Shown here piece by piece: positions 21,675-34,925 of a stretch of 64,000 nucleotides of DNA. The notes under the pieces are model-generated. The model did not search any database. It was not told the origin of the DNA and worked only from the letters and a program-made list of their open reading frames with translations. The position numbers and the translations under genes are program-made. The stretch comes from Chionoecetes opilio (taxonomy: Eukaryota > Arthropoda > Malacostraca > Decapoda > Majidae), in assembly GCA_016584305.1 (NCBI GenBank), contig JACEEZ010015314.1, positions 8,738 through 72,737 of the forward strand, written 5' to 3'. The first letter of the stretch is position 1, and the number at the start of each line of letters is the position of its first letter.

Positions 21675-22560
21675 AATTAGAGAGAACTGAAACTCGAGAA
21701 ATGCCAGTGGTCGCTGGCAGTTTTAACTCAAAGGTTGGTCTACTGTGTTTTGGCTCCGCGACTAATATTTTTCATAAATTAATTTCGCGATAAACATTGA
21801 TGCACCGCATCTGAATACCAAAAAATATAGTTCTTCTGTTGTTCTACTAATTATATGGATGACATTCATTACGATGGAACGTTCTATAATAGCAATTTAA
21901 TGCAAATTACTCGCTTCGAGTAGCAAAGTTTAATATATTTTTTACATGTATATTGTGGCATGTAAAATTTGGGTGATGTTCACACTGTTTTCTAAGACAG
22001 TACTGCTGCGTCTGGCAAACGCTTGTCAAAATACAATAAGCAATGCCTTGGAAAAACGAAGAATAAAGAATGCCGAAATCGGCTTGTTGCTGCGACAATG
22101 TAGGTTATAATTGTGGAGGCGACACGCCGCGGCGGAGAGTGGTGGGCGGGGAGATTGTGGCGGGGCGATTGAATCAAAACATTGCTACTTCACGCGTCGA
22201 CTCATTGCACTTCCAGGCTTTCTATCTGATTGATACACAATAATAACAGGAAAATATGACTGCCTAGGTATAGATAGCTTCTAAACATACGTTATTGACT
22301 ATATAATATCATAGAGTAACATTTACCTCGCCTCCTCAACTATAACCTACTTGGTTATTTGGTCAAATGCATGTTTTACAGACTCAGGCTTCTATACAAT
22401 ATACATATAGAAGAAAATCGTTCTTAAAATTATACTTTTGTGTTTTAAATGCAGTGGAATAAGCCCATATTTTTCTTTCAAGTTGACCAACTTTTCACCA
22501 AATTGTGAGTTAAAACTGCCAGCGACCACTGGCATTTCGGAGTTGCAGTTCTCTCTAATT
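21675..22560 (+). mobile_element. Element B: 886-bp transposon nested in element A
   Basis: Ends AATTAGAGAG and CTCTCTAATT, with inverted repeats of about 60 bp that include CCAGTGGTCGCTGGCAGTTT (left end 21709-21728). Removing it joins GTGC to AAGGCACCTATA, which restores the right end of family A exactly. No ORF of transposase size was found. Confidence 0.75.
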
Positions 22561-22597
22561 AAGGCACCTATACACGTCAAGAATATTTTGCCAACTA

Positions 22598-23144
22598 TAT
22601 AGGTGCCTTGCACGTGACGTCACGTACAGCCCTTGTTGTGGCTGCGACAGACGCGGGAGATGCGAGCGTGGACCAACAAACTCCAACTCCAAATAAATAA
22701 CATCATGAAATCAGATAATTTTCCCGATTTCATGATGTTATTTATTTAGTTAACGCTAATTTATGCATGGTCCTAATTCATTGATCAGGAAACGAAATAT
22801 ATCAATGGAAAGCTAATAAAATTCCGCTTCTATTGATATGCTCCATGTAAAACGTTGACTCGCAAAATATTAAATGGCGAAGAGTTTAAGTGAATATTAA
22901 GTTCATGCATATTTCTTCAGAGACTCATAATGGCATTTCTTTAGTGGGTTTTACGGTTTTTTTATTTGATAATATTATAGAACAAACATTTCCGAAGATA
23001 ACAGTGTATCATTTATACTGATAAACATATATTTGGCTGGCAAATACGGGCGGCAAGTGGAGTTTGTTGGTCCTCCAGCTGGCTCCGACGGGCGGCATTT
23101 GGCTTGAAGCCGCTAGATCGTGACGTCAGTGCAAGGCACCTATA
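22598..23144 (+). mobile_element. MITE family A, complete copy
   Basis: About 545 bp. The inverted ends are TATAGGTGCCTTGCAC and GTGCAAGGCACCTATA, each followed inside by GTGACGTCA. The flanking TATA fits a TA target duplication. It contains a perfect 22-bp stem at 22691-22712 / 22726-22747 with a 13-base loop. Confidence 0.75.
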
Positions 23145-24000
23145 AACAATCTCAAATCACACGTAACCCTCCCTCCCTCCCTCTCCCACTCACAGCGGCG
23201 CCGCCAGGACATGGTGACTGGGGTGGCCAAGGTTGGACACAGATCTAGTGTGGGGTGGCCAGGGCGTAGCCATTGAAAAGAAATGGTTGAATTTTCATTA
23301 CACCTCTGACTCGGATCTGGGGTGGCCAATGAGATTTCAGGGTCCCCAAGATCCGCCACTCATTCCTCTCACTATCTCTCCCACTCCCTCCCTTTCTACT
23401 TACCTTACGTTGCAGAAATATGAAGAAAAGCAACATCCTATAGTGTTGTTTGGGCCAGAAATCATCCTCTTCCTCCTCCCAGCTGCCTGCACGCGTCCTG
23501 CTGGCCACGGTCCTGCCCCCTCACCGGCTCACTCTCGACTGTCGCTCATACCGGATTGCCCAAGTAACACAACACTGCTTCGAAACACTAAACCTTTCCC
23601 TTAATTCCTTCCCACACCCTGACCTGTTGACCTTTGACCCATAATTCTTGACCTGTAACGTTATCTAAGTCTTGAATATTAGCAAATGTGAGTTAGTAAT
23701 AGTGTTAGAATAGTTTTGTAGTATATTTTTAAAGCTAATATTGATAGGGTTCGTTAGGACTTCGAACTCACTAACCGTCGCAAAGGATTATGGGTAGGAT
23801 GTCATCTGATTTTTCTTTTTTTGCTGGGTAGTTTGTGGGTTGTTAAAGGACTGGATTGCTTTGTTAGCAGTGGCGTGGCTGGGTATCTATCCATGGGGGG
23901 CACCTGGGGGGCACTAGGCAAGCGGGGCCACTCTAATGCTTCATAGAAGGGTATATTCTAGGATCAGATCAGTGGTGGGTATCAGAGCATTATACAGAAT
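23145..24000. other. No gene seen
   Basis: Short ORFs on both strands (for example 23233-23604) lack domains and look like transposon debris around a GGGGTGGCCA motif that occurs three times (23220, 23251, 23320). Confidence 0.45.
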
Positions 24001-24144
24001 ACCCCAGCCAGGGCCAGGGGGGGGGACACAGGATTCTCATGGGGGGGGGCACGTGCACCCCCCCCCCCCCTACGCCACTGCTGTTAGCGATTCTGATTTT
24101 TAACAAGGAAGGAAATTTCGAGGGTGGCCATGAGTAGGGGAGAG

Positions 24145-24515
24145 CGGGGCAGTAGTAGTAGTAGTAGTAGTGGTAGTAGTAGTAGTAGTAGTAGTGGTAG
24201 TAGTAGTAGTAGTAGGATAAGTAGTAGTAGTAGGGGAGAGCGGGGCAGGTTGCATCATTGCCTCTAACTCGCATGTTATCACACGTACATCGTCTTAATA
24301 CTACTACTACTACAATAAACTACTACTACTACTATAAACTACTACTACTACAACTACAACAACAACAATAATAATAATAATAAAAAAGTTAATGCGAGTT
24401 AGAGGCAATGATGCAACCTACCCTCGATGCAACCTGCCCCGCTCTCCCCTACTACTACTACTTATCCTACTACTACTACTACTACCACTACTACTACTAC
24501 TACTACTACTGCCCC
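24145..24515. repeat. (AGT)n / (CTA)n foldback region
   Basis: AGT repeats at 24151-24236, CTA repeats at 24297-24350 and 24448-24510. The arms at 24229-24282 and 24391-24453 around GCGAGTTAGAGGCAATGATG are inverted copies of each other. Confidence 0.75.
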
Positions 24516-24674
24516 GCTCTCCCCTACACCAACGCACACAAAACATTTCATTTTTCTTGGATGTTCATAACTTCAAGTCACTTTCTAAACGATGTCTAAG
24601 AAACCTACTGAATTTCAAGTTTCCAGGAAGCTAAAAAGGAAAAAAAAAGTTCGTCCAATGTTGGCAAAAATAAT

Positions 24675-27600
24675 AATTTCATAAGAATAAAATGTACTCT
24701 TCCATTGCCAAGAATAAAATGTACTCTTCCATTGCCAAGAATAAAATGTACTCTTTCATTGCCAAGAATAAAATGTACTCTTTCATTGCCAAGAATAAAA
24801 TGTACTCTTTCATTGCCAAGAATAAAATGTACTCTTTCATTGCCAAGAATAAAATGTACTCTTTCATTGCCATGAATAAAATGTACTCTTTCATTGCCAA
24901 GAATAAAATGTACTCTTTCATTGCCAAGAATAAAATGTACTCTTTCATTGCCAAGAATAAAATGTACTCTTCCATTGCCAAGAATAAAATGTACTCTTTC
25001 ATTGCCAAGAATAAAATGTACTCTTTTATTGCCAAGAATAAAATGTACTCTTTCATTGCCAAGAATAAAATGTACTCTTCCATTGCCAAGAATAAAATGT
25101 ACTCTTTCATTGCCAAGAATAAAATGTACTCTTCCATTGCCAAGAATAAAATGTACTCTTTCATTGCCAAGAATAAAATGTACTCTTCCATTGCCAAGAA
25201 TAAAATGTACTCTTCCATTGCCAAGAATAAAATGTACCTACTCTTCCATTGCCAAGAATAAAATGTACTCTTCCATTGCCAAGAATAAAATGTACTCTTC
25301 CATTGCCAAGAATAAAATGTAGTCTTTCATTGCCAAGAATAAAATGTACTCTTCCATTGCCAAGAATAAAATGTACTCTTCCATTGCCAAGAATAAAATG
25401 TACTCTTCCATTGCCAAGAATAAAATGTACTCTTCCATTGCCAAGAATAAAATGTACTCTTCCATTGCCAAGAATAAAATGTACTCTTCCATTGCCAAGA
25501 ATAAAATGTACTCTTTCATTGCCAAGAATAAAATGTACTCTTCCATTGCCAAGAATAAAATGTACTCTTCCATTGCCAAGAATAAAATGTACTCTTCCAT
25601 TGCCAAGAATAAAATGTACCTACTCTTCCATTGCCAAGAATAAAATGTACTCTTCCATTGCCAAGAATAAAATGTACTCTTTCATTGCCAAGAATAAAAT
25701 GTACTCTTCCATTGCCAAGAATAAAATGTACTCTTTCATTGCCAAGAATAAAATGTACTCTTCCATTGCCAAGAAAAAATGTACTCTTCCATTGCCAAGA
25801 ATAAAATGTACTCTTTCATTGCCAAGAATAAAATGTACTCTTTCATTGCCAAGAATAAAATGTACTCTTCCATTGCCAAGAATAAAATGTACTCTTCCAT
25901 TGCCAAGAATAAAATGTACTCTTCCATTGCCAAGAATAAAATGTACTCTTTCATTGCCAAGATAAAATGTACTCTTTCATTGCCAAGAATAAAATGTACT
26001 CTTCCATTGCCAAGAATAAAATGTACTCTTTCATTGCCAAGAATAAAATGTACTCTTTCATTGCCAAGAATAAAATGTACTCTTCCATTGCCAAGAATAA
26101 AATGTACTCTTCCATTGCCAAGAATAAAATGTACTCTTCCATTGCCAAGAATAAAATGTACTCTTCCATTGCCAAGAATAAAATGTACTCTTCCATTGCC
26201 AAGAATAAAATGTACTCTTTCATTGCCAAGAATAAAATGTACCTACTCTTCCATTGCCAAGAATAAAATGTACTCTTCCATTGCCAAGAATAAAATGTAC
26301 TCTTCCATTGCCAAGAATAAAATGTACTCTTCCATTGCCAAGAATAAAATGTACTCTTTCATTGCCAAGAATAAAATGTACTCTTTCATTGCCAAGAATA
26401 AAATGTACTCTTTCATTGCCAAGAATAAAATGTACTCTTCCATTGCCAAGAATAAAATGTACTCTTCCATTGCCAAGAATAAAATGTACCTACTCTTCCA
26501 TTGCCAAGAATAAATGTACTCTTCCATTGCCAAGAATAAAATGTACTCTTTCATTGCCAAGAATAAAATGTACTCTTCCATTGCCAAGAATAAAATGTAC
26601 TCTTTCATTGCCAAGAATAAAATGTACTCTTCCATTGCCAAGAATAAAATGTACTCTTTCATTGCCAAGAATAAAATGTACTCTTTCATTGTCAAGAATA
26701 AAATGTACCTACTCTTCCATTGCCAAGAATAAAATGTACTCTTTCATTGCCAAGAATAAAATGTACTCTTCCATTGCCAAGAATAAAATGTACTCTTTCA
26801 TTGCCAAGAATAAAATGTACTCTTTCATTGCCAAGAATAAAATGTACCTACTCTTCCATTGCCAAGAATAAAATGTACTCTTCCATTGCCAAGAATAAAA
26901 TGTACTCTTTCATTGCCAAGAATAAAATGTACTCTTTCATTGCCAAGAATAAAATGTACTCTTTCATTGCCAAGAATAAAATGTACTCTTTCATTGCCAA
27001 GAATAAAATGTACTCTTCCATTGCCAAGAATAAAATGTACTCTTCCATTGCCAAGAATAAAATGTACTCTTCCATTGCCAAGAATAAAATGTACTCTTTC
27101 ATTGCCAAGAATAAAATGTACTCTTCCATTGCCAAGAATAAAATGTACTCTTCCATTGCCAAGAATAAAATGTACTCTTTCATTGCCAAGAATAAAATGT
27201 ACTCTTCCATTGCCAAGAATAAAATGTACTCTTCCATTGCCAAGAATAAAATGTACTCTTCCATTGCCAAGAATAAAATGTACTCTTCCATTGCCAAGAA
27301 TAAAATGTACTCTTCCATTGCCAAGAATAAAATGTACTCTTTCATTGCCAAGAATAAAATGTACTCTTTCATTGCCAAGAATAAAATGTACTCTTTCATT
27401 GCCAAGAATAAAATGTACTCTTCCATTGCCAAGAATAAAATGTACTCTTTCATTGCCAAGAATAAAATGTACTCTTTCATTGCCAAGAATAAAATGTACT
27501 CTTTCATTGCCAAGAATAAAATGTACTCTTCCATTGCCAAGAATAAAATGTACTCTTCCATTGCCAAGAATAAAATGTACTCTTTCATTGCCAAGAATAA

Positions 27601-29860
27601 AATGTACTCTTCCATTGCCAAGAATAAAATGTACTCTTCCATTGCCAAGAATAAAATGTACTCTTTCATTGCCAAGAATAAAATGTACTCTTCCATTGCC
27701 AAGAATAAAATGTACTCTTTCATTGCCAAGAATAAAATGTACTCTTTCATTGCCAAGAATAAAATGTACCTACTCTTCCATTGCCAAGAATAAAATGTAC
27801 TCTTTCATTGCCAAGAATAAAATGTACTCTTCCATTGCCAAGAATAAAATGTACTCTTCCATTGCCAAGAATAAAATGTACTCTTTCATTGCCAAGAATA
27901 AAATGTACTCTTCCATTGCCAAGAATAAAATGTACTCTTTCATTGCCAAGAATAAAATGTACTCTTCCATTGCCAAGAATAAAATGTACTCTTTCATTGC
28001 CAAGAATAAAATGTACTCTTCCATTGCCAAGAATAAAATGTACTCTTTCATTGCCAAGAATAAAATGTACTCTTCCATTGCCAAGAATAAAATGTACTCT
28101 TTCATTGCCAAGAATAAAATGTACCTACTCTTCCATTGCCAAGAATAAAATGTACTCTTTCATTGCCAAGAATAAAATGTACTCTTCCATTGCCAAGAAT
28201 AAAATGTACCTACTCTTCCATTGCCAAGAATAAAATGTACTCTTTCATTGCCAAGAATAAAATGTACTCTTCCATTGCCAAGAATAAAATGTACTCTTTC
28301 ATTGCCAAGAATAAAATGTACTCTTCCATTGCCAAGAATAAAATGTACTCTTTCATTGCCAAGAATAAAATGTACTCTTTCATTGCCAAGAATAAAATGT
28401 ACCTACTCTTCCATTGCCAAGAATAAAATGTACTCTTTCATTGCCAAGAATAAAATGTACTCTTTCATTGCCAAGAATAAAATGTACTCTTCCATTGCCA
28501 AGAATAAAATGTACTCTTCCATTGCCAAGAATAAATGTACTCTTCCATTGCCAAGAATAAAATGTACTCTTCCATTGCCAAGAATAAAATGTACTCTTTC
28601 ATTGCCAAGAATAAAATGTACTCTTCCATTGCCAAGAATAAAATGTACTCTTCCATTGCCAAGAATAAAATGTACTCTTCCATTGCCAAGAATAAAATGT
28701 ACTCTTCCATTGCCAAGAATAAAATGTACTCTTTCATTGCCAAGAATAAAATGTACTCTTTCATTGCCAAGAATAAAATGTACTCTTCCATTGCCAAGAA
28801 TAAAATGTACTCTTTCATTGCCAAGAATAAAATGTACTCTTCCATTGCCAAGAATAAAATGTACTCTTCCATTGCCAAGAATAAAATGTACTCTTCCATT
28901 GCCAAGAATAAAATGTACTCTTCCATTGCCAAGAATAAAATGTACTCTTTCATTGCCAAGAATAAAATGTACTCTTCCATTGCCAAGAATAAAATGTACT
29001 CTTTCATTGCCAAGAATAAAATGTACTCTTTCATTGCCAAGAATAAAATGTAGTCTTTCATTGCCAAGAATAAAATGTACTCTTTCATTGCCAAGAATAA
29101 AATGTACTCTTTCATTGCCAAGAATAAAATGTACCTACTCTTCCATTGCCAAGAATAAAATGTACTCTTTCATTGCCAAGAATAAAATGTACTCTTTCAT
29201 TGCCAAGAATAAAATGTACTCTTTCATTGCCAAGAATAAAATGTACTCTTCCATTGCCAAGAATAAAATGTACTCTTCCATTGCCAAGAATAAAATGTAC
29301 TCTTCCATTGCCAAGAATAAAATGTACTCTTCCATTGCCAAGAATAAAATGTACTCTTCCATTGCCAAGAATAAAATGTACTCTTCCATTGCCAAGAATA
29401 AAATGTACTCTTTCATTGCCAAGAATAAAATGTACCTACTCTTCCATTGCCAAGAATAAAATGTACTCTTCCATTGCCAAGAATAAAATGTACTCTTTCA
29501 TTGCCAAGAATAAAATGTACTCTTTCATTGCCAAGAATAAAATGTACTCTTTCATTGCCAAGAATAAAATGTACTCTTCCATTGCCAAGAATAAAATGTA
29601 CTCTTCCATTGCCAAGAATAAAATGTACTCTTTCATTGCCAAGAATAAAATGTACTCTTTCATTGCCAAGAATAAAATGTACTCTTTCATTGCCAAGAAT
29701 AAAATGTACTCTTCCATTGCCAAGAATAAAATGTACTCTTCCATTGCCAAGAATAAAATGTACTCTTCCATTGCCAAGAATAAAATGTACTCTTCCATTG
29801 CCAAGAATAAAATGTACTCTTCCATTGCCAAGAATAAAATGTACTCTTCCATTGCCGCGT
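24675..29860 (+). repeat. 27-bp satellite, about 190 units
   Basis: Unit ATTGCCAAGAATAAAATGTA followed by CTCTTCC or CTTTC-type endings, 27 bp long. Two main variants differ at one C/T site (CTTCCATT versus CTTTCATT). About a dozen units are 31 bp through an extra CTAC. Since 27 is a multiple of three and the unit has few stops, very long ORFs exist on both strands (repeats of MYSSIAKNK, KCTLPLPRI, and on the minus strand AMEEYILFL). They change frame at the 31-bp units and are not credible genes. Each unit carries one AATAAA on the + strand. Confidence 0.95.
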
Positions 29861-30134
29861 TTTAATCAATATTTCTTTGTTGTATTAAAGTTTAAATTTT
29901 TGTATCAGTCTATTTTTTATAACAAGGCAAAAAAATCATTCTATCTGAAGGTCTCATGCTTGAAATGATGCCTCTGTTTACCTGATACTATGGTTAACTA
30001 TGATATAATACAGCTGAAATTTAGAGGAAGCGTAGTATTCCCTTCCCCTGGCATCAAAGCAGCAAGGGGGCAGGATTTTTTGCCTTGTTAAAATAAATAG
30101 ACTATAGTTATTGTGAGGGGGGGGGGGAGGGGGT

Positions 30135-30470
30135 GAAACAGCGTCAATTTCCCTTTAATGATGTCTTCACTGTTTCCAAATTGCAGCAAGCCGTGTTTTT
30201 GTCGTCCAAGCACCATCTTGGTATGAAGACCGTTTTTTCTCGCAATTGAAAACGGATTGGTTTCTGCGACAACAACACAACAAGCTTGGTAGGGGTCGAA
30301 ATAAAAATCAGTCCTAAACATTGCAAACAATATCACAAAGCAGTATAACACACATTTCAGCAAGTGTTATTGGAATGGTCTTCGTAATCCAAGACGGTGC
30401 TTGGACGACAAAAACACGGCTCAACAATTTGGAAACGGTGACATTTTTAAAGGAAAATTGACGCTGTTTC
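30135..30470 (+). mobile_element. Foldback element D
   Basis: 336 bp beginning GAAACAGCGTCAATTT and ending AAATTGACGCTGTTTC. The inverted arms run for about 120 bp each, with small indels, and include GTGTTTTTGTCGTCCAAGCA. A shorter copy is at 49648-49852 and a corrupted one at 10640-10990. No ORF of transposase size. The superfamily is unknown. Confidence 0.8.
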
Positions 30471-30890
30471 CCAAGTTAATGATCATAATATACCCTAACG
30501 GGGTGCAGTCAGTTCGTACACAAGTTGTTTCGTACACCAGTAGATTCGCAGTCTATATGAAACCATAGTCGTTTCGTACACTCAGCTCAGAGTTGAACTT
30601 GACTACTAGAGTTACGATTCGACACCAGGTATGTATGAAAAAACTCAAAATCAGTGTACGAAACAACTAACAAAACCTGGGTACGAAACAACTTGTGTAC
30701 GAAACTGCCTGTCACCGCGTACCCTAAGCCTGCATTGATAAAGAAACAGTAAATAAAAGGAAAAGCTGTTGAAATTATAATGCAAAACTTAAGAACATTA
30801 GGCCTTACGATAAATAAACACAACTCCCTCTTGCTCGAAGTAGTATTTCTGCACAGCACGACGCTCCACCTAAAATGGAAATAAAAAATA

Positions 30891-31040
30891 TTAACCCCTT
30901 AATTGAGACCCAGAACGTAATTTCTATTGTAATTTTGGGTACCATTAGACGATATTTAGTGACTATAAGCAATGTTTTTATAGATATGACCTGTTTAGTA
31001 TCCTAGCTTGTCCACTAACTAATTTGATATATCAAGTATA
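30891..31040 (+). mobile_element. Left part of TTAA MITE
   Basis: TTAACCCCTTAATTGAGACC onward matches the family at 58052-58263 up to GTCCACTAACTAATTTG, then diverges. 3'-truncated. Confidence 0.7.
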
Positions 31041-31980
31041 GGTGTCCAGCCTCTGGCCCCTTTGCTTTTGGCTCAGTTCTTGCGGCTGGAACGTGGCAGC
31101 GAGCCACGTTCCAGCCAATTAACTCATTACGCTATTATTCATTACGGGCTTGTTCTACGCAAAAAGTTTGTTTCACAGACCCCCATTGATTTTGACAGCA
31201 CTACTTGCATGTCAAATTTCAGCTCAATCCGACAATATTTAGGAGTAGTTATTCACTTTTTGGCTTAAACTTTGTTCCACTCCCCTAAAGCGGCTATCAC
31301 ACGGTGCGTTTCGTCGGACTGTTTCGTCGAACTTGCCATTTGGTTGGACTGTTTGGTCGAACTTCGAAGGTCATTTCGCCGAACATGTTCGATGAAATGG
31401 TTTTGTGAAATTATACAAAATGTTGCACATTTCGTCGAACATACTCTGGGGTCAAAATAAGTCTATACTTTTTCTGTAAGTTATAAATAGTTTTAGCAAT
31501 TATTAAGCATTGAAATGAACACCATCATATAATACGTTACAGTAAAATTAATACAGATCAGTCTATATTATATATGTGATAGATTTTCAGAAATATGAAG
31601 CTGATTTGATGTGTTTGCGGTAGAATGATTACTAGTAAAATATGAGATCTGAGAAGTATACCGGGGAGAACATGGAAATGATGCGTGTCCCAGCTAACCA
31701 CCACCGGCGGGCCTACGTAGGCATTAGAGCGGCGAACGGCGGCCACCAGCGGCAACTTTGCCTCCTGAGACCCTCCGTAGTGCCGCTGGTGTATTTTCAG
31801 AGAGGAAAATTTATTATCTGTAAATCAATGTACAGAATTTGAAAAAATGTATTCCTTTTATGTGCAAACATTCTAAAACAACAGTTATATGATGATATTG
31901 ATGTAGTATTGCATCAGTGGTGATAACCAGCGGCTACTTGACAGTGATTTTGCATGTGAGAGGAATATAGTAATCTCTCG
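31041..31980. other. No gene seen
   Basis: A patch at 31300-31445 repeats TTCGTCGAAC-like words in both orientations and may be another foldback remnant. A GCCACCAGCGGCA / TGCCGCTGGTG inverted pair is at 31742-31792. Otherwise unrecognised. Confidence 0.4.
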
Positions 31981-32560
<580 letters not shown>

Positions 32561-32699
32561 ATTTCTTCTCCCTCCTCTTCCTTCTCCCTTTTCATCCTCC
32601 ACACACACATCATAGCCAGTATGTGATATTATCGTGAATAACGATTTTTTTTTTCTGGTGAGTTTTGATATGTTTAGAATTAATCTGCTAACCGTTTCT

Positions 32700-33194
32700 G
32701 TCGCAAATCATATCTATTCCACCCAGCCCACCCCTATATATATATAGTATTGTATATAATATATTTATACATAGTGTATTATACAGCCTAATATACTATA
32801 TACAGTCTAAAATATATAATATATAACCAATAATATAACCATTGTTGTTATGGTGACGAAGAAAATTGCGGGCTAAGACGACCCCAACCCTGCCTTAGTT
32901 TACACTCGCTGCACTGTCTTAGGCGGAGCGAAATTTGCTTCCGAAAATGTCCACCTAGCGCTAAGATGGTCTTAGTCCCCTAAGATGGTCTTAGTCCCCT
33001 AAGATGGTCTTAGTAGTGTTCCAAAATGCCCCCCTGGTTAATGCAAGGAGTAAGGTGGTAAGGTCGCCATCCGCCTCCCCGCCCTCCCGCTGCGCTGTCT
33101 CGGTGAGGTCTTTAAGCTCTACGTCACCTCCTGCCTCCGGGGAGCTTGTAGCCTCCACGCATAGACGACGCAGTGTTCATGATGCTACTAATGG

Positions 33195-33228
<34 letters not shown>

Positions 33229-33230
33229 TT

Positions 33231-33279
<49 letters not shown>
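32700..33279. other. AT-rich spacer and microsatellites
   Basis: Three tandem copies of CTAAGATGGTCTTAGT at about 32961-33017, then (GT)n at 33196-33226 and (AGT)n at 33229-33275. No gene. Confidence 0.6.
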
Positions 33280-34925
33280 TGTAATGCCCATTATTCGGGA
33301 AATAGTAGGAACAATTATTATTATGAAATTCCCGAGTTATGTCTTGTAAGTAATTCTTTTTCTCAGTTTCACATATGACTCATCGTATTTCTTTCTTTCC
33401 GCCATCTTTTCGTCTCAGTTTGGCCATCCTAGACGCCATTTTGTTCTATCTTCTTTCGTTTTCTTTCACTCCCTCTCTCCCTCACATGCCGTATGCGAGT
33501 CCAAATTCGTGGGATAATTATTCTGCGATCAGTGATAACTAATGATGTCAGTTCTTTTTATCTTTCCCCAGTTATCTGGTCAGACCAAGAAACTCTCCCA
33601 GAATCTTACCGTCTTTCAAAATAATCCCTATCGTTATCGGTTATGGTCATATATGGGCGTTGTAGTAAGGATCCACGCTAAAATGAAAGCTCACCAAATT
33701 CTACGTAAGATTTCAATACCTCTTCACTCTGAATTAGGTGTTCGGAATGTCGATATTACATATAAAACCAACCTTCGTGAAGCTTTAGACCAGACATTAA
33801 ATTCTCTTATATCAAAGTTGCCAGTTTGTATTAGGGACGGCCTCTTCGGGGATACGCGAGTTTCATTACTTAAATAGTTGGTTCGGGATTATAATTTGTT
33901 CATTTAAGGTCACCAGCAGGCTTTCCAAACAAGTTCTTTTTTTCTTGGCGCGGAATACCGCAGGGCACCACAGTCTTCTCTCCCCGCTCTTCAAGGTAAG
34001 ATATCCGCCCCGAGCTCCGGTGGTTTTTCTCCCTTAGTGTATTACATCTATATATTTCTATATAAATATATAGGTACAGTTCGGTGTCACTAAGGCATAG
34101 ATGTTCCGCCCATCCTTATAAGTGTTATTAAGAGAGTCTTCTCTCCCCGCTCTTCAAGGTCTTGACGCGAAATCTCCCAACGGCCACATGGTTTTAATGT
34201 AACACAGACCACACTGTCTCAACATTTTCTTTCTCTACTAGATATTTATCTTCCATGTGTGATTTATAAATAATAAGTAATATGTTCCCTAGTGTAGGGC
34301 AATGCACTGAGTAGAAATTCAAGTGGATGAGATTTATGCTCAGAAGAGCTTCATCTCATAACTTAGGGAAATTCCTACGTCAGGGTGTGAAATCAAGCTT
34401 CGTATTCCCGAGTAGAGTTTTCTTGGCATAGTGTTAACCCTTATATGCTGAAGATGATCTCAAGTGAGAGACTTACCATGTTTCCAAAATAAATAGGATT
34501 TCATTTACAAATATAGTTCTTGTGTTATTATGAAAACCCAGGTGATTATTCTGAGTTAGGAAAATAATTCCCCACACTTCCAAGAGAGTCCAAGCCTTGT
34601 TTCGGTATAACCCCTCGTACCAACCCCGACTACCAAGATCAATCTAGTATTAATATTAATCTAACGTGCCCCGGGAGTAATCATAGCGAAATACTCGCCA
34701 GGGCTGGTGGCAGCTAATCCCTCCCCTTAAGTATACCCCCTTGTTCAGTACTCTCCGTAGTGAGAAGTGGTCACACTACAATCAGATAGTGAAGTCAGAA
34801 GACTAATTTAAATCCTTCCTTCAAGTTGTAATCTTTTATCAAATCATCCCCAAATAATATCATTCAAGTAACGTTGACCAGTTATAAAACCCCCATACCT
34901 AAAACCCCCAATTTCCAGCAACACA
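33280..34925 (+). mobile_element. Solo LTR, plus orientation
   Basis: Same family as 1240-2904 but in the opposite direction. It starts TGTAATGCCC and ends CCAGCAACACA. Flanking GTAG (33276-33279 and 34926-34929) fits a 4-bp target duplication, although it lies in AGT repeats and is weak evidence alone. It carries the 111-codon U3 ORF, the 25-bp repeats at 33972-33996 and 34135-34159, and a TATA box at 34059-34068. Confidence 0.8.
33542..33877 (+). CDS. U3 ORF of the LTR, longest version (111 codons)
   Basis: Begins MMSVLFIFPQLSGQ and has the core FQNNPYRYRLWSYMGV (about residues 25-40). The C-terminal half is polar. The ORF starts about 260 bases into the LTR in all four copies and keeps its first 60 residues in frame in each. 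No signal peptide or known domain is evident. It could be a small accessory protein, or simply U3 sequence open by chance. Conservation across diverged copies favours the first slightly. Confidence 0.4.
   Translation: MMSVLFIFPQLSGQTKKLSQNLTVFQNNPYRYRLWSYMGVVVRIHAKMKAHQILRKISIPLHSELGVRNVDITYKTNLREALDQTLNSLISKLPVCIRDGLFGDTRVSLLK

Larger units (their letters stand above)
19049..22572 (+). mobile_element. MITE family A, interrupted copy
   Basis: The left end ATAGGTGTCTTGCAC and right end GGCACCTATA match the inverted ends of the intact copy at 22598-23144. The copy is split by the N at 19205, by a corrupted duplicate block (19206-20295) and by the complete element B (21675-22560). Confidence 0.6.

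Noticed and set aside
22691..22747. microRNA precursor (22-bp perfect stem)
   Set aside because: The stem is perfect and short, lies in the middle of a MITE and has no extended flanking helix. It is better seen as an internal foldback of the element.
24675..29860. Very long ORFs (up to 429 codons) of 9-residue repeats on both strands
   Set aside because: They follow from a 27-bp satellite, exist in several frames at once and switch frame at 31-bp units. No non-repeat domain is attached.
24675..29860. CRISPR-like regular repeat array
   Set aside because: There are no unique spacers: units are head to tail. The genome is eukaryotic.
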